This document shows, one piece after another, positions 37,145 through 47,640 of a stretch of 64,000 nucleotides of DNA. The stretch is from contig OX424561.1 of assembly GCA_949152475.1 (NCBI GenBank), positions 3,968,001 through 4,032,000 of the forward strand, written 5' to 3'. The stretch's first letter is position 1; the number at the start of each line of letters is the position of its first letter. Under the pieces are notes generated by a model. That model was not told the DNA's origin. It saw only the letters and a program-made list of their open reading frames with translations, and did no database searches. A program made the position numbers and the translations under genes. The stretch is from Terebella lapidaria. Taxonomy: Eukaryota > Annelida > Polychaeta > Terebellida > Terebellidae.

Positions 37145-38421
37145 TCAGACAATCTCGCTGAAAGTTACTGCTCCCACCGGCAGACACTGCATAACCCGGA
37201 GAGCTTTACCCTCTAAGGTCCCCGAGAGGATATGCCCAGCCTCAAGCTGGGTCCATCCTTTGTACACCGCCGTCCGCCAGATCTGGAGTAAGTAATCCTC
37301 CAAATCGGCGTTGTCCCCGTTGAACCGTTTCCGCCATGAGGACTGGTCGGGCGCCTTGTCACGGGGAGAGCGCACACGACCGGCGTAACCAGCTCCGGGG
37401 TCGGCGGTGTAGGACGGCAAGGCCTGGGTACTACTTGCTCCCACGGTGGAGTCCGCTGGGGCAGACATCGACGCCGCTGGCATGGGGGCAGGGTAGCTTG
37501 TACTTGCCGTCGGGTACATTCCCGCTATCACACTACCCTGACTTGGTGCGGCCGGGACTCCCGTCGAAGCCACTGAGTAGGCTCCAGACGGGGCGGCATA
37601 ACTGGTAGCTCGGGGCCGAAGCCGCCGGTTGCCACTGTATGCCCGGTGCACCCTGACTGCCAGGATAGCCAGACCACGCAGCCCCCAAGTCGCTGTGCAG
37701 GCGCGGATCCCATTGCGGGGACTGGGGGAGGAGCTGTAGGCCCAGTCTGAGCGGCCTGATTTAACTTGAACTGTTCAAGCGCCGTAGAAATCAGCCACCT
37801 CTCCCTCTCCGACAAAGACCCCGGAGGGTTCCTGGACGGCGGAGAAGGTGAGCGGTCCCTTCGGTCAGGTCGTCCCTGGTGGGGCGACCGGGCGCGGTCG
37901 TAGCGCCCTAGCTGAGCCAACCCACCTAAGGTATTAGTGAGCTGGTCCACTGCACCCGGTGCGGACCATCCGGAATCCAGGCGAGGGACTCTGGCGGGAG
38001 TCCACCCGGCCGGAATAGGCATCTGGAACTGTTGGTCCACGCGTCCGGAGGTACTCGCGCCGGCGTTCACTCGATCCCGGACATCCGGAGATGCCCCCTG
38101 AAAGAGTGTCGCCTGCCACGACCCGCGTCCGGACGTAGGTGTGCGCGGCGTAGGGCCGTTCCCGGCTCCACCAACCACGCCTACATCACCAAGCTCCGGC
38201 AGCAACCTCTGTTGCGGCCCCGCAGGGCTCGACTCAACGTCCTGAGGCGGAGTCAACTCTGCCGGTTGGACCGTGTCCGAAGATGGGGTCCGGTTGGCGG
38301 AGGGCTCCGCGCCCCCTTCTCTATCGCCGGAGCCGCCCGAGGGCCGCTCACGGCCGTCGCGCGACCGGGTGTGGCCCGCGACACTGCCTCCCTTTCCCTT
38401 CCCTTTTTGTTTACTCGCCAT
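37145..38421 (-). pseudogene. Gag fragment of a third gypsy element (C)
   Basis: A start codon at 38421 opens a basic, Gly/Ser-rich N-terminus (MASKQKGKGKGG). After a frame change near 37600, the segment SWRKRFNGDNADLEDYLLQI followed by VYKGWTQLEAGHILSGTLEG has the gypsy gag pattern (F-x-G ... W ... L-x-G-x-A). Protease and pol are absent to the left, where sequence at 36990-37140 is GC-rich and non-coding. Codon use is far more GC-rich than in the host gene. Confidence 0.6.
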
Positions 38422-39200
38422 TTCTTGATACTTGTCCCGGAGGAGCGGACGGTCCCCAGGGACGAAGGGGCTAAGGAACTGTGACGGTAGGCTGCTACGG
38501 AACACCGTCCGGCTGATCCTGGTCACTCAGCACCACTGTAAAGTTCGGCGGGCGCCCGCTACAGGGCGTCCGGCACTACTCTACGGAATACTACAACCAG
38601 GTACAGTCAGCCGGGACGAGTCCGGCCGTCATACACTACGACATAACACATGCATCTCACCAACTCCTTAACTACAACATGCATATTACATAGTTATGGT
38701 AATGTAGCCATGTGTAGAGCCCGAGATGCCATGGGAGCGGCACCACGGAACCCGAACACGTGGGCATGTTGCTGGCCGGCCTCGCCGAAGGCACTGTCGC
38801 AGAGATGGAACTCTGAGCCAGCCCGACGGTCTGCCAGAGCCTGTGTCACACCACCCTGGGTGGAGAAGAGAACTGGCGATCCACAGGGCTTGTGTCCCCG
38901 AGTCAGCAACTGTCTCTACCCCAGCCCGGGCCCCCAATGGAAATCGTCCCCAGGGCCCGCGAGGGCCTTACCCAAGACACAGGGACGTAAAGCTCATGGC
39001 GAGCCTCTCTTCCTGCCTCTCGGCTTGCCCTAGGACAATCTCACAGACCAAGCCAAATGCTCGCGTATATATCGAACCGAGAGGCGGGAGGAGAAACTAG
39101 GTCACCACTTGTTATAGTTTACTGGGCGCGATTAGGTACAGTGCGTTGCTAGGCAGCGCACGCTCCAAACTCGAGCGGTCTAAAGATAGGCCACAATACT
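38422..39200 (-). other. Probable leader/LTR remnant of element C
   Basis: GC-rich non-coding stretch upstream of the gag start. On the minus strand, ACTTTACAG followed by TGGTGCTGAGTGACCAGG at about 38536-38515 looks like an LTR end plus a primer-binding site, but I could not match it to a tRNA. Short frames on both strands have no family resemblance. Confidence 0.35.
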
Positions 39201-39689
39201 TGTGTTTTGCAAAGACTCCTGCCGCGATCTTTGGGCAAAATCGCCACACGTATTTTTATTCTTTTGTCAACCAAAGGTTAAAATGTGCTTTCAATATATA
39301 AGCCTACATTTGTATTGCTGTCCAAAAATTCGATTATAATATATATGAAGGTTGCTGGTATAGCGGTACATAGAAATGTATCAGATAAGTATACTGACAT
39401 TTGGATTGATGAGTTTGCATCACACCATATACCACGAAGTCAACATGGGGTTATGAATATTGTAACGGTTTTGGGGCGTACCCAAAAGTTTCCCCTAGGT
39501 AATTCTATTAGTGTTTTGTGATATGATGGTTAAATAACCGTTTATTAAAATGTATATGTGTTTAAAGGTTCATTCGGTTCCGTATTGGTAATATTTAAAA
39601 GGTTTTCCGTCTCGGAACTTGGTATATTTGTAATGTTGGTAAAGCCGGAGACGGAGCCGGAACCGGAGACGGAACCGGAGACGGAGTCG

Positions 39690-40332
39690 GAACAATGGAG
39701 TACAAAAACGTAATGACGTTATTTCCAGAAGGTCATGTGATCAGCCTCGTTTTCGGTTTAAAAGGTGACGTGTCAGCCACTGATTGGTTCTAGAGTGTTT
39801 TTAGAAATTACGGAAAAATCAGTGTTTTGGCGGACTATGACGTCACAACCGTGTCAGCCACTGATTGGTTCTAGAGTGTTTTTAGAAATTACGGAAAAAT
39901 CAGTGTTTTGGCGGACTATGACGTCACAACCGGAGAACCGGAGAACCGGAGTCGGAACAATGGAGTACAAAAACGTAATGACGTTATTTCCGGAAGGTCA
40001 TGTGATCAGTACAAAAACGTAATGACGTTATTTCCGGAAGGTCATGTGATCAGCCTCGTTTTCGGTTTAAAAGGTGACGTGTCAGCCACTGATTGGTTCT
40101 AGAGTGTTTTTAGAAATTACGGAAAAATCAGTGTTTTGGCGGACTATGACGTCACAACCGGAGACGGAGTCGGAACAATGGAGTACAAAAACGTAATGAC
40201 GTTATTTCCGGAAGGTCATGTGATCAGCCTCGTTTTCGGTTTAAAAGGTGACGTGTCAGCCACTGATTGGTTCTAGAGTGTTTTTAGAAATTACGGAAAA
40301 ATCAGTGTTTTGGCGGACTATGACGTCACAAT
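39690..40332. repeat. Amplified CRE/CCAAT module in the solo LTR
   Basis: Whole or partial copies of a module of about 155-180 bp containing AATGACGTTATTTCCGGAAG, GTCAGCCACTGATTGGTTCT and GGCGGACTATGACGTCACAA. TGACGTCA occurs at 39838, 39919, 40147 and 40321, whereas the other LTRs have one such site each. Confidence 0.85.
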
Positions 40333-40340
40333 AGGTTGGT

Positions 40341-40370
40341 CACGTGACGTGGGTCTCAGGTCTATAAAAG
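40341..40370 (+). promoter_or_regulatory. LTR promoter of the solo LTR
   Basis: CACGTG at 40341-40346 and TATAAAAG at 40363-40370, 16 bp apart, directly downstream of the last CRE. The solo LTR therefore keeps an intact-looking promoter. Confidence 0.7.
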
Positions 40371-41399
40371 CCCCCGCTTCACAGCAGACGGCGGAGTTGG
40401 TGTCCTGACGTCGACCTGTGCAGACCCCTTCTCCCATAGCAGAGTACTCCCTTGCTCCGGCTTGTGTCATACCAGATGATAGCAGTTAAGTCTTCCGACT
40501 GTGCACTTGGAAAATAAACATGAAAACTTCAACCGAGTTGTTTTTCCGTGTTCGTTAGGGAACTGGAATTTATAATAAAGTTAGTTCACCGGAAAAGAAA
40601 GTAATACGGAGAAAAGGGAGATAAGTCCACAGTCGGTTAAGACCAAGTTGTAACGACGTCTTAGGGTGATCCAAGAACCCAGATCACCAAGGAAGGAGAC
40701 GGAGACGGAGGTGGAATTCAACGGAGCAACTACGGAGGCGGTACCGGATGAAGCAGTTGCAGAGGCGGTACCGGACAACGGAGTAGCAGAGGCAGTACCT
40801 GACGGAGCGGTTGCAGTGACCGGAAGTGAGAACACTTCCGAGATTCTCCATTTCAGGTGCAGTCGCAGGTTGCGGTGAGGCGGAGCCAACCGGAGCAGTT
40901 TGCAGTGAGGCGGAACCTGGCAGAGCGGTTGCAGTATTCGGAAACGGCAACGTTCCCGAATTCTCTATTCCAGGTGTAGTCGCAGTTGCAGTAAGGCAGA
41001 AAACGACGGAGCTGTTGCAGTAAAGCGGTATCCCGACGGAACAGTTGCAGTACCCGGAGACGGAAACGCCTCCGGATTCTTACTTTACAGGTGCAGTTGC
41101 AGATTGGCAGTCAGACAACGGTTAAGAGGTCCATTCCAGACCACGCTACCAACCTTCAGAGACTTCTAGCCGAAGTTCAACCGTACAGCAGTAGCAGTTT
41201 CCCGGAGTTTTACCGTTTCAGCTCCGGTTAAATAACAACTCACCCACCTCCCTAGAAAACCGGTTCATCAAGACGTCACAGAAGGGTGAAGAACCCGTTA
41301 CAATATGTAGTCAATCTAGTTATAGACCTGTAACATTCGTCTGTCATACAATGTCGATATCACTTTTTTCAGTGTTCACATTGTATATTTCTCTTGATT

Positions 41400-41830
41400 A
41401 ACAATTACACCTATTTTTTTTTTAAACTTTATTGAGGAAAACAACACATACCCCCTTGCAGCTTGGCGTTTCCCAATCGAACATATCGTTTCCCAACCGA
41501 AAAATATCGTTTCCCAATACAGTATCCTCTGCCGAAACGGATTCCGGACAAAGATGATGCTCTAATTTACAGCGTAATAATGCTCTAATCTACGCTGTAA
41601 ATTACAGCGTTATAACGCTCTAATACAGCGTATTAATGCTGTAATTACGCTGTGAATTAAAGAATAATAGAGCGTAATAATGCTCTAATTAATTTACAGT
41701 GTTAATGCGCTGTATTAGAATGTTATAAGGCTGTACTAGAGCGTAATTACGCTGTAAATTAGAGCGTTAAGACGCTGTATCGGAGCGTTATGACGCTGTA
41801 AAGAAAAGAATGCATTCCTCCAACTGGCGA
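41400..41830. repeat. Inverted copy of the TTGGGAAACGATAT / ACGCTGTAA repeat
   Basis: 41400-41545 is the reverse complement of the end of the 0.92-kb repeat (CATACCCCCTTGCAGCT, GTTTCCCAATCGAACATATC). It is followed by an expanded cluster of palindromic AATTACGCTGTAA units to about 41800. Confidence 0.8.
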
Positions 41831-42029
41831 ATGTGAGCCACCGTAATTTTCTGTCATGTGGTCTGACACATATTTTTCGTATTAGTGCCCGGGCCCATTT
41901 TGACCCCTGTGCACCCAAAGAACCCTCCCCCACTGGTATCATTTTGTCCATTAGGATGTACTGAATGAAATTAAACATGTTACCCAAAAAAGTATAGGGA
42001 TGAATTTAATGTTAACATCCTGTAAACAT

Positions 42030-42439
42030 GGATACCCCTAAATGCATTTTTCGCGATTTTCGCATACTCGAAATAAGGGGGTATACTTAAATAGCCTCCT
42101 ATGTCAGTTTTATGGCACGGATCACTACATGGTATATACCGTTGGAAAGGTAATTGCATTATCTATCAAGTAATGTCCTCAAATCACATATAGGTTGAAT
42201 ATTTATCTGTCTATGGCCAGTCAAATAAAGTTTTCATCGACAACTCTGAACAAATTCCCCGAATCCATCATGTAGTACATGGCATGAGTTTATCCCCTGT
42301 GAACCCCTCAAATTCTCAAGCCACTGGTATGATTTTATCCTCTAAGGCCGACTGAATGGAGAAAAACGTGTTACCCGTAAATATATAGGGATAAATTTCC
42401 TTGTTGACACCCTTTGAAAACGGGTTCTGCTAATCATAT
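42030..42439. repeat. Host repeat into which the gypsy element inserted
   Basis: TTTTCGCGATTTTCGCATAC, AAATAAGGGGGTATACTT and GCCAGTCAAATAAA recur at 55258-55445 on the far side of the element. The gypsy insertion is in or next to this repeat. Confidence 0.75.
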
Positions 42440-43811
42440 TGTAACGGTTTTGGGGCGTACCCAAAAGATTACCCTAGGTAATTCTGTTAGTGTTTTGTGA
42501 TATTATGGTTAAATAACCGTTTATTAAAATGTATATGTGTTTAAAGGTTCATACGGTTCCGTATTGTTAATGTTTAAAAGGTTTTCCGTCTCGGAACTTG
42601 GTATATTTGTGATGTTGGTAAAGCCGGAGACGGAGCCGGAGACGGAGACGGAACCGGAGACGGAGTCGGAACAATGGAGTACAAAAACGTAATGACGTTA
42701 TTTCCGGAAGGTCATGTGATCAGCCTCGTTTTCGGTTTAAAAGGTGACGTGTCAGCCACTGATTGGTTCTAGAGTGTTTTTAGAAATCCGGAAAATATCA
42801 GTGTTTTGGCGGACTATGACGTCACAATAGGTTGGTCACGTGACGTGGGTCTCAGGTCTATAAAAGCCCCCGCTTCACAGTGGACGGCGGAGTTGGTGTC
42901 CTGACGTCGACCTGTGCAGACCCTTTCTCCCATAGCAGAGTACTCCCTTGTTCCGGATAGAGTCATCCAGATGATAGCAGTTAAGTCTTCTGACTGAAAA
43001 TAAACATGAAAACTTCAACCGAGTTGTTTTTCCGTGTTCGTTAGGGAACTGGAATTTATAATAAAGTTAGTTCACCGGAAAAGAAAGTAATACGGAGTAA
43101 AGGGAGATAAGACCACAGTCGGTTAAGACCAAGTTGTAACGACGTCTTAGGGTGATCCAAGAACCCAGATCACCAAGGAAGGAGACGGAGACGGAGGTGG
43201 AATTCAACGGAGCAACTACGGAGGCGGTATCGGACGGAGCAGTTGCAGAGACAGGAACGACGAAGCAGTTGCAGAGGCGATACCGTACGACGGAGTTGCA
43301 GAGGCAGTACCTGACGCAGCGGTTGCGGTAACCGGAAGTGAGAACACTTCCGAGATACCCCATTTCAGGTGCAGTCACAGGTTGAGGTGAGGCGGAGCCA
43401 ACCGGAGCAGTTTGCAGTGCGGCGGAACCTGGCAGAGCGGTTGCAGTATTCGGAAACGGCAACGTTCCCGGATTCTCATTCCAGGTGCAGTCGCAGTTGC
43501 AGTAAGGCGGAAAACGACGGAGCTGTTGCAGTAAAGCGGTATCCCGACGGAGCAGTTGCAGTACCCGGAGACGGAAACGCCTCCGGATTCTTACGTTACA
43601 GGAGCAGTTGCAGATTAGCAGTCGGACAACGGTTAAGAGGTCCATTCCAGACCACGCTACCAACCTTAGAGGCTTCTAGCCGGAGTTCAACCGTACAGCA
43701 GTAGCAGTATCCCGGAGTTTTACCGTTTCAGCTCCGGTTAAATAACAACTCACCCACCTCCCAAGAAAACCGGTTCATCAAGACGTCACAGAAGGGTGCA
43801 AACCCGTTACA
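42440..43811 (+). repeat. 5' LTR
   Basis: Starts TGTAACGG and ends CCCGTTACA, a 6-bp inverted terminus (TGTAAC/GTTACA). Compared with the 3' LTR it lacks about 11 bp near 42996 (the GTGCACTTG segment) and has a few point changes. It contains the CRE at 42817-42824, the promoter below, and AATAAA at 42999-43004. Confidence 0.93.
42817..42866 (+). promoter_or_regulatory. LTR promoter (CRE, CACGTG, TATA)
   Basis: TGACGTCA at 42817-42824, CACGTG at 42837-42842 and TATAAAAG at 42859-42866. An inverted CCAAT box (ATTGG) lies upstream at about 42760. This should drive the genomic RNA. The 3' LTR has the same sites at 54244, 54264 and 54286. Confidence 0.75.
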
Positions 43812-43817
43812 ACTTTT

Positions 43818-43835
43818 TGGTGGCAGCGGTGGGAT
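43818..43835 (+). other. Primer-binding site, tRNA-Leu type
   Basis: TGGTGGCAGCGGTGGGAT begins six bases after the 5' LTR. It is complementary to an 18-nt 3' end ATCCCACCGCTGCCACCA, which matches animal tRNA-Leu(AAG) as I remember it. This is the priming site for minus-strand DNA synthesis. Confidence 0.8.
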
Positions 43836-43845
43836 CATCTGCAGT

Positions 43846-45105
43846 ATGACTACTAGACGGGGCAAATTGGCGGAACAGCAGCTGAAGGCAGCCGTGTCGG
43901 ACACGGAGCAGCCTGTAGGAGCAGTAGGAGCTGAACCATTGCAGATGCCGGTTGCGGAGAAGGAAGCAGTTCGTCCTGCCGAGCGAAAGCTGTTGCAGCC
44001 GGAAATGCAGAAAGCAGTTGCAGAAGAGCCCCTTCGGGTTCCTCAAGGAGTACAGCCTGCAGAGCAGTTAGCAGAGGCGGAAATTAACTTTCCGGACCAG
44101 GCTGGCGATCGGGAACCGGATGCGGAGCCGGAAGGCGGAGAAAATTTAGTCGACAACCTGACCAGATTGTTGGCGACCCAAATGGAGGTGTCTCAGCAGC
44201 ACCTGGCAGTAACCGGAAAGCAGCAACAGGCAGAAGCAGTACAACAACCAGCACCAAGGGCAGGAGTAGCCAGATTAATGACGTACGACGGAACTGATCC
44301 GTGGTCGGAGTATGAGGCTCACCTCCTTGAATACGCTCGGTACTACCGTTGGACAGCAGAGGAAAAGGCGCTGAACTTATGTGTCAGTTTGAGGGGTAAC
44401 GCCCGCAGCATACTACTGGATCTGTCCGCGGAGCAGAGACGCAGCTTTGATACGGTTGTGGCGGCATTAAAACAGCAGTTTTGTCCGGGGGAGAAAACAT
44501 TTGTTTTCCAGGCGGAATTGCAGACGCGGAAATTGCAGCCGGAGGAGGAGCTGTCCGAGCTGGCCAGAGACATACGGAGCAAGACGCGGCTAGCTTACCC
44601 AAAAGCAGATCCGGCAACAACAGAAGTGCTCATGAAGATGCATTTCTGCAACAGTCTGACTAGCCGAGATATGCGGTTGTCGGTATTGAAAAGCCACCCG
44701 GAAACGCTGTCGCAGGCCCTGGCTTTCGCTACCGAGTATGAGAGTATTATGAAGACGGACAACAGCAGACCAGCGGAGCGACACCGGACGAGGCAGCTGA
44801 ACACGGAGCCGGAGTGGAGCCAGCAGGTGAACGAATTGCGGAAGCAAGCCGAGCAGACTCAGCAGCAGTTGGCGGATCTGATGACTCAGGTCAAGGAAGC
44901 GGTTAGCCGGCAGCAGCAGCAGCGCAGTTCTCGAGCGGATTTAGAATGCTTCAACTGTGGCCGGAAAGGGCATTTTGCTCGAGACTGTAGGCAGCCGAAG
45001 CAGCAGCAGCAGCGGCGTCAACCACAACAGCAGCAGTCGCCGCGACAACAGCAGCAGCAGCAGCCGCAGCAGCAGCCACGACAGCAGCAGCAGCCGGAAA
45101 ACTAG
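43846..45105 (+). CDS. gag: Gag polyprotein of the gypsy element
   Basis: An intact 419-residue frame. The first 140 residues are Ala/Glu/Gln-rich and disordered. Residues about 145-320 form the capsid-like region (PWSEYEAHLLEYARYYRW, LRGNARSILLDLS, FVFQAELQTRKLQPEEELSE). A predicted coiled segment with Gln-rich heptads follows (WSQQVNELRKQAEQTQQQL). A single zinc knuckle C-x2-C-x4-H-x4-C lies at 368-381 (CFNCGRKGHFARDC), followed by a Gln-rich tail. This is the structural protein that packages RNA into particles. The pol frame is already open across the gag stop, one base back, and GGAAAAC sits right before TAG, so -1 frameshifting is the likely route to Gag-Pol. Confidence 0.92.
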   Translation: MTTRRGKLAEQQLKAAVSDTEQPVGAVGAEPLQMPVAEKEAVRPAERKLLQPEMQKAVAEEPLRVPQGVQPAEQLAEAEINFPDQAGDREPDAEPEGGENLVDNLTRLLATQMEVSQQHLAVTGKQQQAEAVQQPAPRAGVARLMTYDGTDPWSEYEAHLLEYARYYRWTAEEKALNLCVSLRGNARSILLDLSAEQRRSFDTVVAALKQQFCPGEKTFVFQAELQTRKLQPEEELSELARDIRSKTRLAYPKADPATTEVLMKMHFCNSLTSRDMRLSVLKSHPETLSQALAFATEYESIMKTDNSRPAERHRTRQLNTEPEWSQQVNELRKQAEQTQQQLADLMTQVKEAVSRQQQQRSSRADLECFNCGRKGHFARDCRQPKQQQQRRQPQQQQSPRQQQQQQPQQQPRQQQQPEN

Positions 45106-46645
45106 AGCGGGTCGCGGAAAAGGGGAAATCCGGGACCCGGAAGAGAGGACACCCCCTTAACCGGCAGGTGGTTCACGGACCCGGTCCCAGGGGCGAGGTG
45201 GGCATGTGTGTGACAGCCAGAGTATGCGGAGAACCAGTAACGCTGATAATCGACACCGGCAGCACTGTCACAATGCTCAACCTACAAACCTGGGAACGGA
45301 TCCGGAAGCCCGGAATGAAGCTGAAGCGGTCGCCGATTCGTCTTTCAATGGTTGACGGAAGTAATATACGGACGCATGGCCGGAAAGAACTCCCACTCAA
45401 CAGCGCAGGAGTAGCTGAGACCGTGACGTTCGAGATTGCAGACTGTGAAGACGAAGGAATACTGGGAATGGATTTCATCCGTTCCCGGATATCCGGCATA
45501 AATTTCGACCGAATGACCATGCAGATGGGCAGCCAGGAGGTGTTCCTCACCATGTTCGAGCAGACCAGGGAGCCGTTTCCGATCAACGCTGTAGCAGATT
45601 ACCAAATTCCGCCGGAAACGGAACAGCTGATAATAGGACAAGCAGAGAGTGTCTGGGAAGCAGAAGGAGTACTAGAAATGCCGCAGGAGCCTACTGAGAA
45701 AAGACCTTGGCTGATCGAGAGAACTTTATCCCGGATAAAGCAAGGAACAGTCCCGGTTCGAGTGATCAATGTGATGGCGGAGCCGGTAATCATCAAGAAA
45801 GGAGCGCAGTTGGCGACGATGACCACCTTAGCAGCCGGTTGCAGTGTTGTGCCGTTGGCGGAGCGGAGCAGGAAGGTGCAGATTTCCACAGAGTCGGAGG
45901 CCGGGCGGAATTGGAGCGGGTACGAGAAGCTGCGGCAGTTAGCAGAGCAGACCCAGGATGCAGTGCCGAGTCATTTCCGCGAGAGAGTAACCGACCTCCT
46001 ATTTCGGAATAAGCCGACCTTCAGTAATGATGCCGGAGAACTGGGGCAGACCAACGAGGTACAACATCAGATAAACACGGGCAGTCACCGACCGATTAAG
46101 CAGCCAACCAGACGAATTCCGCCAGACAAGAGAGAGCTGGTGAGCAGTCTGATTCAGGAGATGAAAGACAAGAACGTCATTGAAGAAAGTAGCAGTCCGT
46201 GGGCTTCCCCGATTGTTCTGGTGAAGAAAAAGGATGGGAACACCCGGTTCTGTGTCGATTACCGGCGGTTAAATGCAGTCACGGAGAAAGATGCTTATCC
46301 GTTGCCGAGAATAGACGACACCATAGCAGCCTGTGCAGACGCCAAGTGGTTCTCCACTCTCAACCTGACCAGTGGATACTGGCAGGTCGGGATGGATGAA
46401 GACGCCCGGAAAAAGTCGGCCTTCTGTGTTCCTGGCGGCCTTTACCAGTTCAAAGTCATGAGTTTCGGCTTGTGCAATGCTCCGGGTACGTTTGAGCGGT
46501 TGATGGAGAAGGTGCTGGGCGGATTGTCCTGGAAGACCTGCCTCATATATCTGGACGACATCATAGTCTACAGCAAGACCCTGGAGGATCACATCCGTGA
46601 TCTGCAGATGTTCAGCAAGCTGAGAGAGGCAGACCTAAAAGTCAA
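45105..46645 (+). pseudogene. pol: Pol: protease and RT (frame broken at its 3' end)
   Basis: The frame runs on from the gag overlap. The aspartic protease active site is LIIDTGSTVTML (about 45245-45280) and its second conserved motif is ILGMDFIRS (about 45460). RT follows: RFCVDYRRLNAV, FSTLNLTSGYWQV, CVPGGLYQFKVMSFGLCNAP and the catalytic YLDDIIVYS (about 46549-46575). An A run at 46644-46647 has an odd base count that shifts the frame, so the remainder of RT is read in another frame from here. Function of a complete family member: process the polyprotein and copy RNA into DNA. Confidence 0.9.
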
Positions 46646-47640
46646 AATGCAAGTTCTTCCAGCCGGAGGTGTCTTTCCTAGGTCACATAGTCGGCAGAGA
46701 CGGTATCCGCACCGACCCGGCAAAAACGGAGGCAGTACGGAAGTGGCGGACACCCACCAACCTGACGGAGCTGCGCAGTTTTCTGGGACTTTGCTCCTAT
46801 TACCGGAAGTTCGTGCCGAAGTTCTCCGAGATTGCAGCGCCGCTGAATCACTTGACGGAAAAAGGGGTGCAGTTCCGGTGGCAGACGGAGCAAGAGCAGG
46901 CATTTGCAGAGCTGAAGAACCGCCTAGTATCGGCACCGATACTCGGGTACCCAAGGGAGCAAGGCTGATATATCCTGGACACGGACGCCAGTGACACCGG
47001 GCTGGGAGCAGTACTGTCACAGAAGCAGGGCAACCAGGAGCGGGTGATAACCTACTTGAGCCGCAGCCTAACCAAAGAAGAACGGAGATATTGTGTCACC
47101 CGGAAGGAGCTCCTGGCGGTTGTGTTTGCGGTACAGAAGAATAAGCAGTACTTGCTGGGACGACACTTCCTTCTTCGCACGGATCATGGCAGTCTTACCT
47201 GGCTTATGAATTTCAAGGAGCCCCAGGGGCAGGTAGCCCGGTGGATTGAGCTCCTGAGTGAGTTTCATTTCGACATCGAACATCGTCCGGGGCGAATCCA
47301 TAATAATGCGGATGCCTTGTCCAGATCCCCATGCAGCCAATGCGGAAAAATCGACTGGAAACAAGCCAAGATAGACGCCTGGAACTACGGAAAAAGGATC
47401 CGGCAGACACGAAGTGAAGAAACTCCTCAGCCCAAGCCAAGGAAGGGGGGACGCCGGAAGCGGTCACGGAGATCGGGCGGAGAAGCAGAACTGACGGAGG
47501 AAGCAGTCCCAAGGAAGGCGGTTGCAGTAGCAGAGAAAGCAGCATCCCGGAAGCCGGTTGCGGTTGCGGTGACGGAGGAAGCAGCGTCCCGGAAGCCGGT
47601 TGCGGTTGCGGTGACGGAGAAAGCAGCGTTCCAGGAAAAG
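46646..47640 (+). pseudogene. pol: Pol: RT thumb and RNase H (nonsense and frameshift)
   Basis: The frame starting at about 46646 includes [11 protein letters not shown] and [18 protein letters not shown], the RT connection. A TGA at 46966-46968 stops it just before the RNase H start (LDTDASDTGLGAVLSQ). RNase H continues with SLTKEERRYCVTRKELLAVV and ends in FDIEHRPGRIHNNADALSR (to about 47330). A 90-residue basic-Ala/Val repeat-rich spacer (KPVAVAVTEEAASR twice) then separates RNase H from integrase. A further frame change lies around 47620-47640. Confidence 0.88.

Larger units (their letters stand above)
39461..41302 (+). mobile_element. Solo LTR of the gypsy element
   Basis: Begins TGTAACGGTTTTGGGG and ends AACCCGTTACA like both LTRs of the complete element. 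It is flanked on both sides by ATAT, a 4-bp target duplication. At 1842 bp it is longer than the other LTRs because a promoter module has been copied several times (39690-40330). No internal element sequence is attached, so it arose by LTR-LTR recombination. Confidence 0.9.

Noticed and set aside
39200..39460. Possible host exon between element C and the solo LTR
   Set aside because: Only short frames, AT-rich, and no splice or family support.
43067..43663. 198-codon minus-strand frame in the 5' LTR (and its 3' LTR copy)
   Set aside because: LTR sequence of simple GCAGTTGCAG / GGAGACGGA repeats; no motif, and broken differently in the solo LTR.
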